Shown: positions 8,398 through 17,309 of the stretch, one piece after another
Position numbering within the stretch: the stretch's first letter is position 1
How the letters are laid out: every line of letters starts with the position of its first letter
Origin: Burkholderia sp. OK233
Lineage (GTDB): Bacteria > Pseudomonadota > Gammaproteobacteria > Burkholderiales > Burkholderiaceae
Direction: 5' to 3'
Length of the DNA stretch: 64,000 bases
Assembly: GCF_900230185.1 (NCBI RefSeq)
Contig: NZ_OCSR01000001.1
Span: forward strand, 4,402,001 to 4,466,000
Notes under the pieces: model-generated
Database searches by the model: none
Told to the model about the DNA's origin: nothing
What the model saw: the letters and a program-made list of their open reading frames with translations, nothing else
Program-made: the position numbers and the translations under genes

Positions 8398-9806
8398 GCT
8401 CCAATCAGGCTTTGTCCGCACACGCGCACGATCTGGCCGCTCACGCCCGCCGATCCCGGATGCGCGAGCCACGCGATGGTCTGCGCGACATCCACCGGCT
8501 GACCGCCCTGGCTCATCGAGTTCATCCGGCGGCCGGCTTCGCGGATGGCCAGCGGAATCTTCGCGGTCATCTGCGTTTCGATAAAGCCAGGCGCGACCGC
8601 GTTGATCGTGATGCCGCGCGCGCGCAGATGCGGCGCCATGCTTTGCACCCGGCCGATCACGCCGGCTTTTGACGCGGCGTAATTGGTCTGGCCGAGATTG
8701 CCGGCAATGCCGCTGATCGACGACACGCCGATGATGCGGCCACCGTCGCGCAGAATGCCTGCCGCGAGCAGGGCGTCGTCGATCCGCTCCTGCGCGGACA
8801 GGTTGATGTCGATTACGCTTTGCCAGGCGGCGTCGGTCATCTTCGCGATGGTTTTGTCTTTCGTAATGCCTGCGTTGTGCACGACGATGTCCACGCCCTG
8901 TTCGTCGAGCGCCGCGGCGATCTGCGCGGGCGCTTCGGGCGCGGCAATGTCGAAGGCGAGGGCAGTGCCGTTCAGTTGGCGCATGGTCGAATCGAGCGCC
9001 TCGCGCGCCGACGGAATGTCGATACCGATCACATGCGCGCCTTCCGCGGCGAGCACGCTCGCGATCGATGCACCGATGCCGCGCGCCGCCCCGGTGACCA
9101 CGGCACGCCGGCCCGCGAGCGGTTGATTCCAGTCGAACGCCGGCAAGGTATCGGCGCTGGCGCGCACGCCGATGCGCACCACCTGGCCCGACACATACGC
9201 GGAGCGTGGCGAGAGAAAGAAGCGCAACGTCGCTTCGATGCCGTTCTCGGCGCCTTGCTCCACGTAGACGAGATTCGCGGTGATGCCGCGCCGCGCTTCC
9301 TTGCCGAGCGAACGCGTGAGGCCTTCGAGCGCGCGCTGCGCGGTCCATTGGCGCGGGCTTGCGCAGGCTTCCGGCGACCGCCCCAGCACGATGATGCGGC
9401 CGCACTTGCCGAGCGAGCGCAGCGTGTCGTGGAAGAATCCGTGCAGCGGTTCGAGCTGGCTGCTGTCTTCGATGCCGCTCGCATCGAACAGCAGGGCGGT
9501 GAGCTTGCCGTGCGAACCGGACTCCGCTGGTTCGAAACGGCCCGTCATCAGACCATGGCGATTCGCGAGCGGCACCCATAGCCCCGCGCTTTCATGCGCC
9601 ACGCTGGTCATGCCGACGCTCGTCACGAGATTCGCGAGCGCGTCGAGCAGATGCGGTTCGCGGCCCGCGCCGATCGCGATCAGTCCGTCGAACTCGGGAC
9701 GGTCGGCACGATAGCGGTGTAGCACCTCGGGCTTCGGTAAGCCTAACGAGCGCGCGAGGCGCGCGCCGAACGGCGAATTGACGAAGTTCAGATAAGAGTC
9801 GTTCAT
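8394..9806 (-). CDS. High-molecular-weight FabG-type 3-ketoacyl(-CoA) reductase (FabG4-like)
   Basis: A 470-aa short-chain dehydrogenase with an additional N-terminal domain of about 220 residues, twice the normal FabG length. The C-terminal SDR domain has the cofactor loop VTGAARGIGASIASVL, VHNAGITKD, and the catalytic Ser-Tyr-Lys in SSISGIAGNLGQTNYAASKAG. The N-terminal part (DGLIAIGAGREPHLLDALANL and IIVLGRSPEA) is a degenerate Rossmann or flavodoxin-like domain, as in mycobacterial FabG4. It probably interconverts 3-ketoacyl- and (R)-3-hydroxyacyl-CoA. ATG 9806 (MNDSYLNF) was preferred to an in-frame GTG at 9830. The end overlaps the MaoC gene by four bases. Confidence 0.88.
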   Translation of the reverse strand: MNDSYLNFVNSPFGARLARSLGLPKPEVLHRYRADRPEFDGLIAIGAGREPHLLDALANLVTSVGMTSVAHESAGLWVPLANRHGLMTGRFEPAESGSHGKLTALLFDASGIEDSSQLEPLHGFFHDTLRSLGKCGRIIVLGRSPEACASPRQWTAQRALEGLTRSLGKEARRGITANLVYVEQGAENGIEATLRFFLSPRSAYVSGQVVRIGVRASADTLPAFDWNQPLAGRRAVVTGAARGIGASIASVLAAEGAHVIGIDIPSAREALDSTMRQLNGTALAFDIAAPEAPAQIAAALDEQGVDIVVHNAGITKDKTIAKMTDAAWQSVIDINLSAQERIDDALLAAGILRDGGRIIGVSSISGIAGNLGQTNYAASKAGVIGRVQSMAPHLRARGITINAVAPGFIETQMTAKIPLAIREAGRRMNSMSQGGQPVDVAQTIAWLAHPGSAGVSGQIVRVCGQSLIGA

Positions 9807-9840
9807 TTTATTGGTTGCTCCGCTGGCCACGCTCCGAAGA

Positions 9841-9858
9841 AAGTCCCATCGGGGACTT
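9841..9858. repeat. Perfect inverted repeat in the fadE-fabG gap
   Basis: AAGTCCC and GGGACTT flank an ATCG loop, giving a 7-bp perfect stem with a tetraloop in the 124-bp gap between fadE and the fabG-like gene. A short self-complementary GGGGCGCCCC lies further on near 9897. There is no T-run on the minus strand, so this is not a standard terminator. It could be an mRNA-processing or stabilising hairpin in the shared transcript, or an operator. The half-site TTCAAAC just to its right resembles half of the palindrome at 13649. Confidence 0.4.
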
Positions 9859-9930
9859 CAAACGTGTGTCAGTGTGCACCCAGTTTGGGGCATCTGGGGG
9901 CGCCCCGCCTGGATGTTTTTTTCAAGGCGC

Positions 9931-12429
9931 TCAGGCCGCGAGCTCCAGCGCTTTTTCGAGCGCGTCCTTGCGCTTCTGCAAATTGGCGAGCATGTCGAAG
10001 TCGGCCGGGAAGTCGTCGACCTTCACGACTTGTGCGCCATACCGCGCATAGTCCTCGAGCACACGGCGATCGTCGGCGTCGATCAGGCTTTTCTGCTGGG
10101 CCGTCTCGGTCCATGCGGCCAGTTGCGGCAGGCTCTGCGGCATCGGTTCGAGCAGGCCTTGTTTGACCGCGTCGCGCAGTTTCTGGTCGATCTCCGTGAA
10201 GCGCGGGTTCAGCTCGAACACGAGCTCGCCATAGCCGAGCGCGTCGACATCCGGATGCGGCACGTACGAGTCGGACACGAGGCGGTTGCGTGCCGCGCCT
10301 GGCGTTTGCATCAGTTCCGCGATCTCGGTGCCGAGGCGATCGGACGGCTCGCGATACGGCAGGCCGAATGGGAATGACAGCACGCGCACGAGACCCGCGG
10401 CGAGGCGGTTCGGGTAGTTCGCGAGTACGCCGTCGAGCGCCTGTTGTGCCTTGTACAGCGAATCTTCGACGCCCCAGCGCACCAGCGGCAGATCTTCTTC
10501 CTGACGGCCTTCGTCCTCGAAACGTTTGAGCGTCGCCGAAATCAGGTAGAGCTGCGAGAGCACATCGCCGAGGCGCCCGGAGATGCGTTCGCGCCGTTTC
10601 AGGTCACCGCCGAGCACGAACATGGAGACGTCGGCAAGCAACGCGAACGCGGTTGAGATGCGGGTCGCTGCGCGGTAGTACGGCAGCAGCGGTGCGTACG
10701 CCGTGCGCGGCTTCACGATGAATGCGCCGCCCGTAACTCCATAAACGAAACTGCGCACCACATTGGAAAGCGTGAAGCTGACGTGGCCGAAGAAGGCCGC
10801 ATCGAAATCGCGCAGCGCCTTGCTGCGATCCGGCTCGCGCGTGGCCTCCATTTCCTTCAGCACATACGGATGACAGCGAATCGCCCCCTGGCCGAAGATG
10901 ATCAGGCAACGCGTGAGAATGTTCGCGCCCTCCACGGTGATCGCGATCGGCACCTGCTGATAGGCGCGTGCGAGGAAGTTCGACGGCCCCATGCAGATGC
11001 CCTTGCCGGCGGCGACGTCCATGCCGTCGTTGATGACCATGCGGGCGCGTTCGGTGATGTGATACTTCGCGATCGCCGAAATCACCGACGGTTTTTCGCC
11101 GAGGTCCACCGCGTGCGCGGACAGGCGGCGCGCGGCGTCCATCACGTAGAGATTGCCGCCCATGCGGCCGAGCGCTTCCTGCACGCCCTCGAACTTGCCA
11201 ACGGGGGTGCGGAACTGGCGGCGAATCGCGGCATAGGCACCGGTGCCGCGCACGGCGATCTTCGCCATCCCTACATTCGACGACGGCAGCGAAATCGCGC
11301 GGCCTGCGGCGAGACACTCCATCAGCATGCGCCAGCCGTTGCCGACTTGCGCGCGGCCGCCGATTACCCAGTCGAGCGGAATGAAGACGTCCTTGCCCGA
11401 GTTCGGGCCGTTCTGGAACACCGCGTTCAGCGGCCAGTGACGGCGGCCGATGTTGACGCCCGGATGGTCGGTCGGAATCAGCGCGCAGGTGATGCCGGGC
11501 TCTTCTTCCGAGCCGAGCAGATGGTCCGGATCGAGCGCGCGGAATGCGAGGCCGAGCACGGTCGCGATCGGTCCGAGCGTGATGTAGCGCTTGTCCCACG
11601 TGACGCGAAAACCGAGTGTCTCGCGGCCTTCGAAGGTGCCCTTGCAGACGATGCCGACATCTGGAATCGCGGCTGCATCGGAACCGGCGTAAGGGCTCGT
11701 CAACGCGAAGCAGGGGATATCGTCGCCGCGAGCAAGGCGCGGCAGATAGTGGTTCTTCTGCTCTTCGGTGCCGTAGTGCATCAGCAACTCGGCCGGGCCG
11801 AGCGAGTTCGGCACCATCACCGAAACGGCGGCGGCCGAGCAACGCGTGGAGAGCTTCATGATGACCTGCGAATGCGCGTAAGCGGAGAACTGCTTGCCGC
11901 CGTACTGCTTCGGAATGATCATGCCCAGAAAGCCGCGCTCCTTGATGTACTGCCAGGTTGTCGGCGACAGGTCCTGCCACACCATGCTGGTTTCCCAGTC
12001 GTTCGCGAGATCGCAGAGTTGCTCGCATTCGACATCGAGAAACGCTTGCTCTTCGGCGGAGAGCGTGGCCGGACCGTAGCCGAGCAGCGTGTCCCAATGC
12101 GGGCGTCCGGAGAACAGTTGGGCGTCCCACCAGACGGTGCCGGCTTCGATGGCGTCGCGCTCGGTCGGCGACATCTCCGGCAGGATCTTGCGGAAAATGT
12201 CGAGCACCGGTTTCGTGAGCCACGTACGGCGCAGCGGTTTGATCGTGAGGACGAGGGCGGGGAGGACGAAGACGATCGCGAGCAACGTTGTCGCCACCGG
12301 TCCCGCTGCTCCGCTGACATGCGCGGCCGCCACCCAGAGGATCATGAAGGCAAGCCACCATGAGGCGCGCGCCTGAACGTAGACGAGCGCGAGAGCGGCA
12401 ATGACTAGCACTAGGATGAACCACGGCAT
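9931..12429 (-). CDS. fadE: Acyl-CoA dehydrogenase, membrane-anchored FadE type
   Basis: An 832-aa enzyme, close to the length of E. coli FadE, catalysing the first FAD-dependent oxidation of acyl-CoA. The N-terminus is membrane-embedded (MPWFILVLVIAALALVYV, then a second hydrophobic stretch about residues 26-60). The acyl-CoA dehydrogenase core follows with PKQYGGKQFSAYAHSQV, FALTSPYAGSDAAAIPD, the NGWRMLMECLAAGRAISLP segment and TVEGANILTRCLIIFGQGAIR. The C-terminal DUF1974-like extension has the KRRERISGRLGDVLSQLYL helix. ATG 12429 is used because AGGAGG lies eight to thirteen bases before it. It heads the catabolic genes of the cluster and is separated from the TetR gene by 281 bases. Confidence 0.93.
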   Translation of the reverse strand: MPWFILVLVIAALALVYVQARASWWLAFMILWVAAAHVSGAAGPVATTLLAIVFVLPALVLTIKPLRRTWLTKPVLDIFRKILPEMSPTERDAIEAGTVWWDAQLFSGRPHWDTLLGYGPATLSAEEQAFLDVECEQLCDLANDWETSMVWQDLSPTTWQYIKERGFLGMIIPKQYGGKQFSAYAHSQVIMKLSTRCSAAAVSVMVPNSLGPAELLMHYGTEEQKNHYLPRLARGDDIPCFALTSPYAGSDAAAIPDVGIVCKGTFEGRETLGFRVTWDKRYITLGPIATVLGLAFRALDPDHLLGSEEEPGITCALIPTDHPGVNIGRRHWPLNAVFQNGPNSGKDVFIPLDWVIGGRAQVGNGWRMLMECLAAGRAISLPSSNVGMAKIAVRGTGAYAAIRRQFRTPVGKFEGVQEALGRMGGNLYVMDAARRLSAHAVDLGEKPSVISAIAKYHITERARMVINDGMDVAAGKGICMGPSNFLARAYQQVPIAITVEGANILTRCLIIFGQGAIRCHPYVLKEMEATREPDRSKALRDFDAAFFGHVSFTLSNVVRSFVYGVTGGAFIVKPRTAYAPLLPYYRAATRISTAFALLADVSMFVLGGDLKRRERISGRLGDVLSQLYLISATLKRFEDEGRQEEDLPLVRWGVEDSLYKAQQALDGVLANYPNRLAAGLVRVLSFPFGLPYREPSDRLGTEIAELMQTPGAARNRLVSDSYVPHPDVDALGYGELVFELNPRFTEIDQKLRDAVKQGLLEPMPQSLPQLAAWTETAQQKSLIDADDRRVLEDYARYGAQVVKVDDFPADFDMLANLQKRKDALEKALELAA

Positions 12430-12710
12430 GACGTTTCCTCCTGTTTCGATGGTGCGTGCGAACGCATCCACGGGTCGCGGACGGCTCGCGTTCTATTGAT
12501 CTTCTAACTGGCGGTGTTGCTGCTACGTCGCGTGCTCAAGACGCTATTGCCTTGCGCCCCTGCTGCGTTTTTCGTGTCGTTTTTTCAATTCGACAGCGTG
12601 ACGTTGTTTAGGAGCGGGACTTAGACGTGCTGCTCGGATATGCGGTATTCATTCATGTTTTGCACGCGGACGGCCCATCGCAGCGCCGCCCGCGTCAGCT
12701 TCAGTTCCAA

Positions 12711-13604
12711 TCAGGCCGTGCCGTGCAACGCGGGCTGAAATGAGCTCGCCTCGATGTCGCCACCACGGCGTTCACCGTCCGAGACCGCCGACGCCGACGA
12801 TTCGAATCCGCCAGATTCACTCGATCCGCCTGACGCCGGTTGCGTACCCGCAATACCTGCAGCAGGATTCGCGCCTTCCGTCTGGTCTTCCGGGCCGCCT
12901 TCGGTGGCGTCGCCCAGCACGGCGGCGAACGTGGCCAGTTGCGAGCCGTCGGGCAAGGGCGCTTTCAGTGCGGCCACCATCAGCGAAGCAAGACGCGCGA
13001 TCAGTTGCAGGTCGTTCATCGACTTGCCCTGCGAGAACTCCGAGATCAGGCTGTCGGTATCGGTGCCGGCCAGCACCCCGGACAGCGCGCCGATTGCGAA
13101 GTGCAGGCGCCAGCCGAGCTCTTCACGCGGCAGATGCGGCAGCGCACGCTGGAACGCATCGAAGAAGCGGATCGCCACCGACTCGTAATGCGCATTCAGA
13201 AAGTCGCGAATGAACGACGACGGGTCGGTATAAGCGCGCCCCAGCAGGCGCAAAAACGCCTTGCCGCCGACGCGCGGATCGCGCGACAGCCGCAGCGCGG
13301 GAATGAACATGGCGCCGAGCACGTGCTCGCAGGTCAACCGCGCGCCGAGCATTTCGTCGAAGCGGTCGAGCAGCTTGAGCCGCTCCTGGTTGAGCCGGTC
13401 GAGCCGGCGCGACAGCATCGAGTGAATCAGCGATTCCTTGCTGCCGAAGTGGTAGTTGACTGCCGCCAGATTCACTTCGGCCCGCGAAGTAATCTGGCGC
13501 AGGGACATGGCCTCATAGCCGCATTCGATGAAAAGTGTTTCGGCGGCGTCGAGGATGCGGGACTTCGTGTCGCCGGCATGCCGGCCTGTTGTGCGAACTG
13601 CCAT
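12711..13604 (-). CDS. TetR/AcrR-family regulator, probably of fatty acid degradation
   Basis: A 297-aa protein with an N-terminal TetR helix-turn-helix (ILDAAETLFIECGYEAMSLRQI, then LAAVNYHFGSKESLI at about residues 15-60) and a C-terminal TetR_C domain common to Burkholderia/Pseudomonas PsrA-like regulators (FLRLLGRAYTDPSSF and GWRLHFAIGALSGVLAG). A low-complexity Gly/Ser/Glu tail covers about the last 75 residues. ATG 13604 is preceded by GGGAGA; the in-frame start at 13640 lacks a good site. It lies directly upstream of fadE on the same strand, and a perfect palindrome sits 45 bases upstream of its start, pointing to autoregulation and acyl-CoA-responsive repression of the cluster by analogy with PsrA/FadP. 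Confidence 0.85.
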   Translation of the reverse strand: MAVRTTGRHAGDTKSRILDAAETLFIECGYEAMSLRQITSRAEVNLAAVNYHFGSKESLIHSMLSRRLDRLNQERLKLLDRFDEMLGARLTCEHVLGAMFIPALRLSRDPRVGGKAFLRLLGRAYTDPSSFIRDFLNAHYESVAIRFFDAFQRALPHLPREELGWRLHFAIGALSGVLAGTDTDSLISEFSQGKSMNDLQLIARLASLMVAALKAPLPDGSQLATFAAVLGDATEGGPEDQTEGANPAAGIAGTQPASGGSSESGGFESSASAVSDGERRGGDIEASSFQPALHGTA

Positions 13605-13648
13605 TTTGCGTCTCCCAGTTGCCGGGCATCCGGCCCGCAAACAAGCGA

Positions 13649-13666
13649 TTCAAATGACTATTTGAA
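13649..13666. promoter_or_regulatory. Palindromic operator candidate upstream of the TetR gene
   Basis: TTCAAAT-GACT-ATTTGAA, a perfect 7-bp dyad with a 4-base spacer, lies 45 bases before the TetR start codon. Operators of PsrA/FadR-type TetR regulators are inverted repeats related to CAAAC-N2-4-GTTTG, so this dyad fits autoregulation. I saw no second full copy upstream of fadE (12430-12710) or fadD. Confidence 0.55.
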
Positions 13667-13790
13667 ACAGCCGTTTTTTTCAGGATAAAGAAGGATTGGG
13701 ACTGCAATCAAGGTTTCGGTGTGGACTAACTCCTCTAGAAGACCTGACGAAGGTCCATTTTTCCAATGTGCGCGGGCGCGTCAAACCGCG

Positions 13791-13832
13791 CGGAAATAAA
13801 AAAGGCCGTTCCGATTTCGATCGGAACGGCCT
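13791..13832 (-). terminator. Rho-independent terminator of the MFS transporter gene
   Basis: AGGCCGTTCCGAT and its exact complement form a 13-bp stem around a TTCG loop (13803-13832). On the minus strand the stem is followed by a T-rich tract (complement of 13791-13802), so it terminates leftward transcription. The only leftward gene upstream is the MFS gene ending at 14053, about 220 bases away. The remainder of 13667-14052 shows no convincing gene. Confidence 0.85.
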
Positions 13833-14052
13833 CGTATTGCTTGCTACCTGTGTTTGGCCTTGCGTTTGTTTTCTGGCGCCGGCTTCGCGCGTTCCTGCTT
13901 TGCGTTTGCCCGGCGCCTGTATTGCTGCTTGTGTCACTTTACGGCGGTTCGAGCCGCCTTTGTAGCTATTGTGCCCGATAACGCGCCGGCGAAATAGCTG
14001 TTTAGTTCGAACGCTTAAAGCTGTGCCGCGATATCCCCCCAAGGGGACTTCC

Positions 14053-15273
14053 CTAGGTGCTTGCCGCGATCTCTTTCGCCGACTGTGTCATGTCGATGCC
14101 GCGGCGTTCGCGGCTGAACGGAATCAGCGCGGCGATCACCACCACCACGATACCGATCACGATGGCCATGATCAGCGCGTAGTTGTTGCCATGTGCCTCG
14201 GCGGCGCTCGCCTGCAGCGGGCCGTTCACCGACGCGATCAGATTGCCGAGCTGGTAGACGAGACCCGGGAACGTCGCGCGAATTTCATCGGGCGAGATTT
14301 CGTTCAGGTGCACCGGAATGACACCCCATGCGCCTTGTACGGAGATCTGCATCAGGAAGGCACCGGCCGCCAGCAGCACAGGCGTCGTGGAGAAAGCCCA
14401 CAGCGGCAACACCGGCAACGCGATCAAGGCGGCGATGAAGATCGCGCGCTTGCGGCCGATCTTCTCCGAGAACCAGCCGAAGAACAGGCCGCCGCAAATC
14501 GCGCCGATGTTCAGCGTGATCGTGATCCACGACACCGTATGCGCATCGAATCCATGCTGCACGCGCAGGAAGGTCGGATACAGATCCTGCGAACCGTGTG
14601 AGAAGAAGTTGAACGCGGTCATCAGCACGATCGAGTAGAGCGACAGGCCGATGTTCTGCTTCAACGTGGCGACGAGACCCGGACGCACTTTCTTCTCGAG
14701 CGTCTTGAAGGCCGGCGACTCCGGCACGTGTGCTCGCACGTACAGGACGAGCAACGCCGGCAGCACGCCGACGAAGAACATGCCGCGCCAGCCGATGTAT
14801 TGATAGAAGACGCCGAACACGACCGAGGCGAGCAGGTAACCGCTCGGGTAGCCGGCCTGCAGGAGACCCGAAACGATGCCGCGTGACTTGGGCGGCACGG
14901 TTTCCATCGTCAGTGCGCCGCCCACGCCCCATTCGCCGCCCATCGCGATACCGAACAGCGCGCGCAGCACAAGCAGGGTGGTCAGGTTAGGCGAAAAGCC
15001 GGACAGCAATTCCAGCAGGGAGAAGCACGCGATGTTGACCATCAGCGTCGGACGGCGGCCGTACTTGTCGGCGAGCCAGCCGAAAATCAATGCGCCGAGT
15101 GGGCGCATTATCAGGGTCAGCATGATGCCGAAGGCAACCGTCGGGATTTTTGTATTGAATTCCGCCGCGATATCTTTCAATACGAACACCATTAGAAAGA
15201 AATCGAATGCGTCCAGGGTCCAGCCCAGATAGGCGGCGATCGTGACGTTTCTCTGTTCCCGTGTCCAGCTCAT
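14053..15273 (-). CDS. MFS transporter, carboxylate/aromatic-acid type
   Basis: A 406-aa major facilitator with about 12 hydrophobic segments. It starts MSWTREQRNVTIAAYLGWTLDAFDFFLMVFV, the usual beginning of the sugar/lactate/aromatic acid-H+ symporter group with the conserved DAFDFF. The loop 2-3 motif is GWLADKYGRRP, and RALFGIAMGGEWGVGGAL marks the fourth and fifth helices. Relatives carry lactate/pyruvate, sialate, shikimate or benzoate-type acids; the substrate here cannot be read from sequence. The gene stands alone, divergent from the ClC gene, and ends in the terminator at 13791. Confidence 0.85.
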   Translation of the reverse strand: MSWTREQRNVTIAAYLGWTLDAFDFFLMVFVLKDIAAEFNTKIPTVAFGIMLTLIMRPLGALIFGWLADKYGRRPTLMVNIACFSLLELLSGFSPNLTTLLVLRALFGIAMGGEWGVGGALTMETVPPKSRGIVSGLLQAGYPSGYLLASVVFGVFYQYIGWRGMFFVGVLPALLVLYVRAHVPESPAFKTLEKKVRPGLVATLKQNIGLSLYSIVLMTAFNFFSHGSQDLYPTFLRVQHGFDAHTVSWITITLNIGAICGGLFFGWFSEKIGRKRAIFIAALIALPVLPLWAFSTTPVLLAAGAFLMQISVQGAWGVIPVHLNEISPDEIRATFPGLVYQLGNLIASVNGPLQASAAEAHGNNYALIMAIVIGIVVVVIAALIPFSRERRGIDMTQSAKEIAAST

Positions 15274-15749
15274 TGATTGTTCTCCTGAGTCTCCAATAAC
15301 CCGTGTTTGATGACGGGCGGCTCTGCAGCCCCGTGCGACCCGTGGTGCGGGCTTCGAGCGAGTGTACGCCGAGCGTTAAACGCTTGCATGGTTGAAGCCC
15401 CGTTTATCCGTATTAATACCTGGAGCGAATTCCGATGCGAATCTCAATGCATGGCGGATGTCGGCTTAATGTAATTATTGTATTAATCGCGTTTGATCCA
15501 TTGTTTGTTATTTGTAATGTATTTTTTTGTGCTGACGAAGCGAGTATTCCGGTCAATCTGATTGCGGCGTTTAGTCGTCGGCTCTCATGATCCTGATGGG
15601 CTCAAATGCTTACGTTTCCGTTGCAGGAAGCGGCTGCGTGCCGCCTATGCGCTTAACGCATCAGTCGAGTAGAAAAAGCAATTTGATTCATGTTGCAGCG
15701 CGGAATAAGATGATCGCCATCCCATTAATTCCGCCTCTGTCGACGCACC
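15274..15749. other. Intergenic region between MFS and ClC genes
   Basis: This 476-bp stretch separates two divergent genes. Its middle (about 15460-15530) is distinctly AT-rich, with TAATGTAATTATTGTATTAATCG-like runs, as expected for promoters in a GC-rich genome. I found no open frame with a ribosome site, no strong hairpin and no clear operator. Confidence 0.6.
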
Positions 15750-17081
15750 ATGTCAGTCAAATCAATCACCACGGAGCCACGGCGCCGCGCGCGCAATCCA
15801 CTTGCGGCACTGGCCGTCGTTACGGTGCTGACGGGGATCGGCGCCGGTCTCGGCGGGATGTTACTCGCCTTGCTGCTGCACGGCATTCAGCACTTCGCTT
15901 ACGGCTACAGCGTGACGCACGTGATCAGCAGCGAGAGTTTCCTGCAAGGTGTCACCGATGCCTCGCCTGAGCGGCGTGTGCTCGTCCTGACGATGTGCGG
16001 ACTGGTGGCCGGGCTCGGCTGGTGGTTGCTGCATCGCTACGGGCGGCCGCTCGTGAGCATTCGCCAGGCCGTTAAATCCGACGATCCGCGTATGCCTGTG
16101 TTGAGCACCGTCGCGCATGCGCTGCTGCAGATTGTGACGGTGGCGCTCGGCTCGCTGCTTGGACGCGAAGTCGCGCCGCGCGAGATCGGTTCGGTGCTGG
16201 CCGGCTGGCTCTCGCACCGTGCGGGCTTGTCGATCGAGCAGAGCCGGATCATGGTCGCATGCGGTGCCGGCGCGGGTCTGGCCGCCGTCTACAACGTGCC
16301 GCTCGGCGGCGCGGTGTTCGTGCTCGAGGTTCTGTTGGGCACGTTTGGCTGGAAGGCATTAGTGCCTGCCGTGGTGACATCGGCGGTGGCGGCGCTGGTC
16401 GCGCAATTCGGTCTGGGCAATGAGCATCAGTATCTGGTGCCGTCGTTGACGGTGAGTACATCGCTGCTCGTCTGGTCCGTGGTGTGCGGTCCGATTTTCG
16501 GTGCTGCGGCGTGGGGCTTTACGGAGCTGGCGAAACGCGCGCGCGCAGAGGCGCCCAGGGATTGGCGTTTGCCCGTGTTGTCGTTGTTGAACTTCGCGAT
16601 CATCGGCGTGCTGGCGATGCACTTTCCGCAGTTGCCCGGCAATGGCAAAGGGCCTGCGGGACTGGCGTTCGATGGCAACCTGACGATGGCGCTCGCGGCT
16701 ATGTTACTGGTGCTGAAGGTGGTGATCACCGCGAGTAGTTTGCGTGCGGGTGCTGAAGGTGGTTTGTTGACGCCCGGGCTTGCGAATGGCGCGTTGTTGG
16801 CGATCGTGCTCGGCGGGGCCTGGAGCCTGTTTTGGCCGGGCGCTTCGTCAGGCGCGTTTGCCGTTGTCGGTGCGACGGCGTTTCTGGCTGCTTCGATGCA
16901 GATGCCGATTACAGCCGTGGTGCTCGTTTTTGAATTTACCCGGGTGAGCCACGACTTTCTGATTCCGGTTCTGTTTGCCGTCGGCGGCGCTGCGTTGAGT
17001 TTCCAGACATGCGTGAAGTGGGCGCCGGCGATGCAGTTCGGTTTTGGTTTTAACTGGGGTGGCGCGGGTAAAGCGCGGTAG
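15750..17081 (+). CDS. ClC-family chloride channel/transporter, divergent
   Basis: A 443-aa membrane protein with about 10-12 hydrophobic helices. Canonical ClC elements present are GREVAPREIGS (the second motif, keeping the gating Glu but losing the GREGP glycine-proline pattern), ACGAGAGLAAVYNVPLGGAVFVLEVLLG, and GGLLTPGLANGALL (third motif, Leu replacing Phe of GxFxP). The first selectivity motif GSGIP is not visible where expected: the region after the second helix reads SIRQAVKSDDPRMP. No C-terminal CBS domains follow. The ATG at 15750 has no clear ribosome site, so the exact start is uncertain. Ion selectivity and coupling are unknown. Confidence 0.82.
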   Translation: MSVKSITTEPRRRARNPLAALAVVTVLTGIGAGLGGMLLALLLHGIQHFAYGYSVTHVISSESFLQGVTDASPERRVLVLTMCGLVAGLGWWLLHRYGRPLVSIRQAVKSDDPRMPVLSTVAHALLQIVTVALGSLLGREVAPREIGSVLAGWLSHRAGLSIEQSRIMVACGAGAGLAAVYNVPLGGAVFVLEVLLGTFGWKALVPAVVTSAVAALVAQFGLGNEHQYLVPSLTVSTSLLVWSVVCGPIFGAAAWGFTELAKRARAEAPRDWRLPVLSLLNFAIIGVLAMHFPQLPGNGKGPAGLAFDGNLTMALAAMLLVLKVVITASSLRAGAEGGLLTPGLANGALLAIVLGGAWSLFWPGASSGAFAVVGATAFLAASMQMPITAVVLVFEFTRVSHDFLIPVLFAVGGAALSFQTCVKWAPAMQFGFGFNWGGAGKAR

Positions 17082-17309
17082 GCTTTCCAGTCTACCAGGC
17101 ACTTTGTTGAGAGCAGTGGTCAACGGCTTGATTTCAATCGGAATGCCGTATAACGACATCCGCGTCGTCAGCTTGCGCGGTGTGGTCCGCCCAGTGGCGC
17201 TTGATGTCCCCTAAGCGGTTTGAGTATGCACAGTTAAAGTTAGCATCAACCCAAAAATATCACTGTCCCGTGCCGGGGTCGGACGCACGCACGCACTGTG
17301 CACGCGACA

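Noticed and set aside
10604..12424. Very long antisense-type open frames over fadE (also 10783-12363, and 51930-53852 over rnr)
   Set aside because: Long shadow frames are expected in GC-rich coding DNA. Their translations are Arg/His-rich and lack family motifs, while fadE and rnr are fully conserved in the accepted frames.
13680..14042. A 120-codon open frame on the minus strand between the TetR and MFS genes
   Set aside because: It runs across the strong terminator stem at 13803-13832, has no ribosome site and a composition unlike neighbouring proteins, so it is taken as non-coding.
17082..17309. Possible coding relic between the ClC and histidine kinase genes
   Set aside because: Fragments such as YGIPIEIKPLTTALN on the minus strand look protein-like, but no start, ribosome site or recognised family could be supported.
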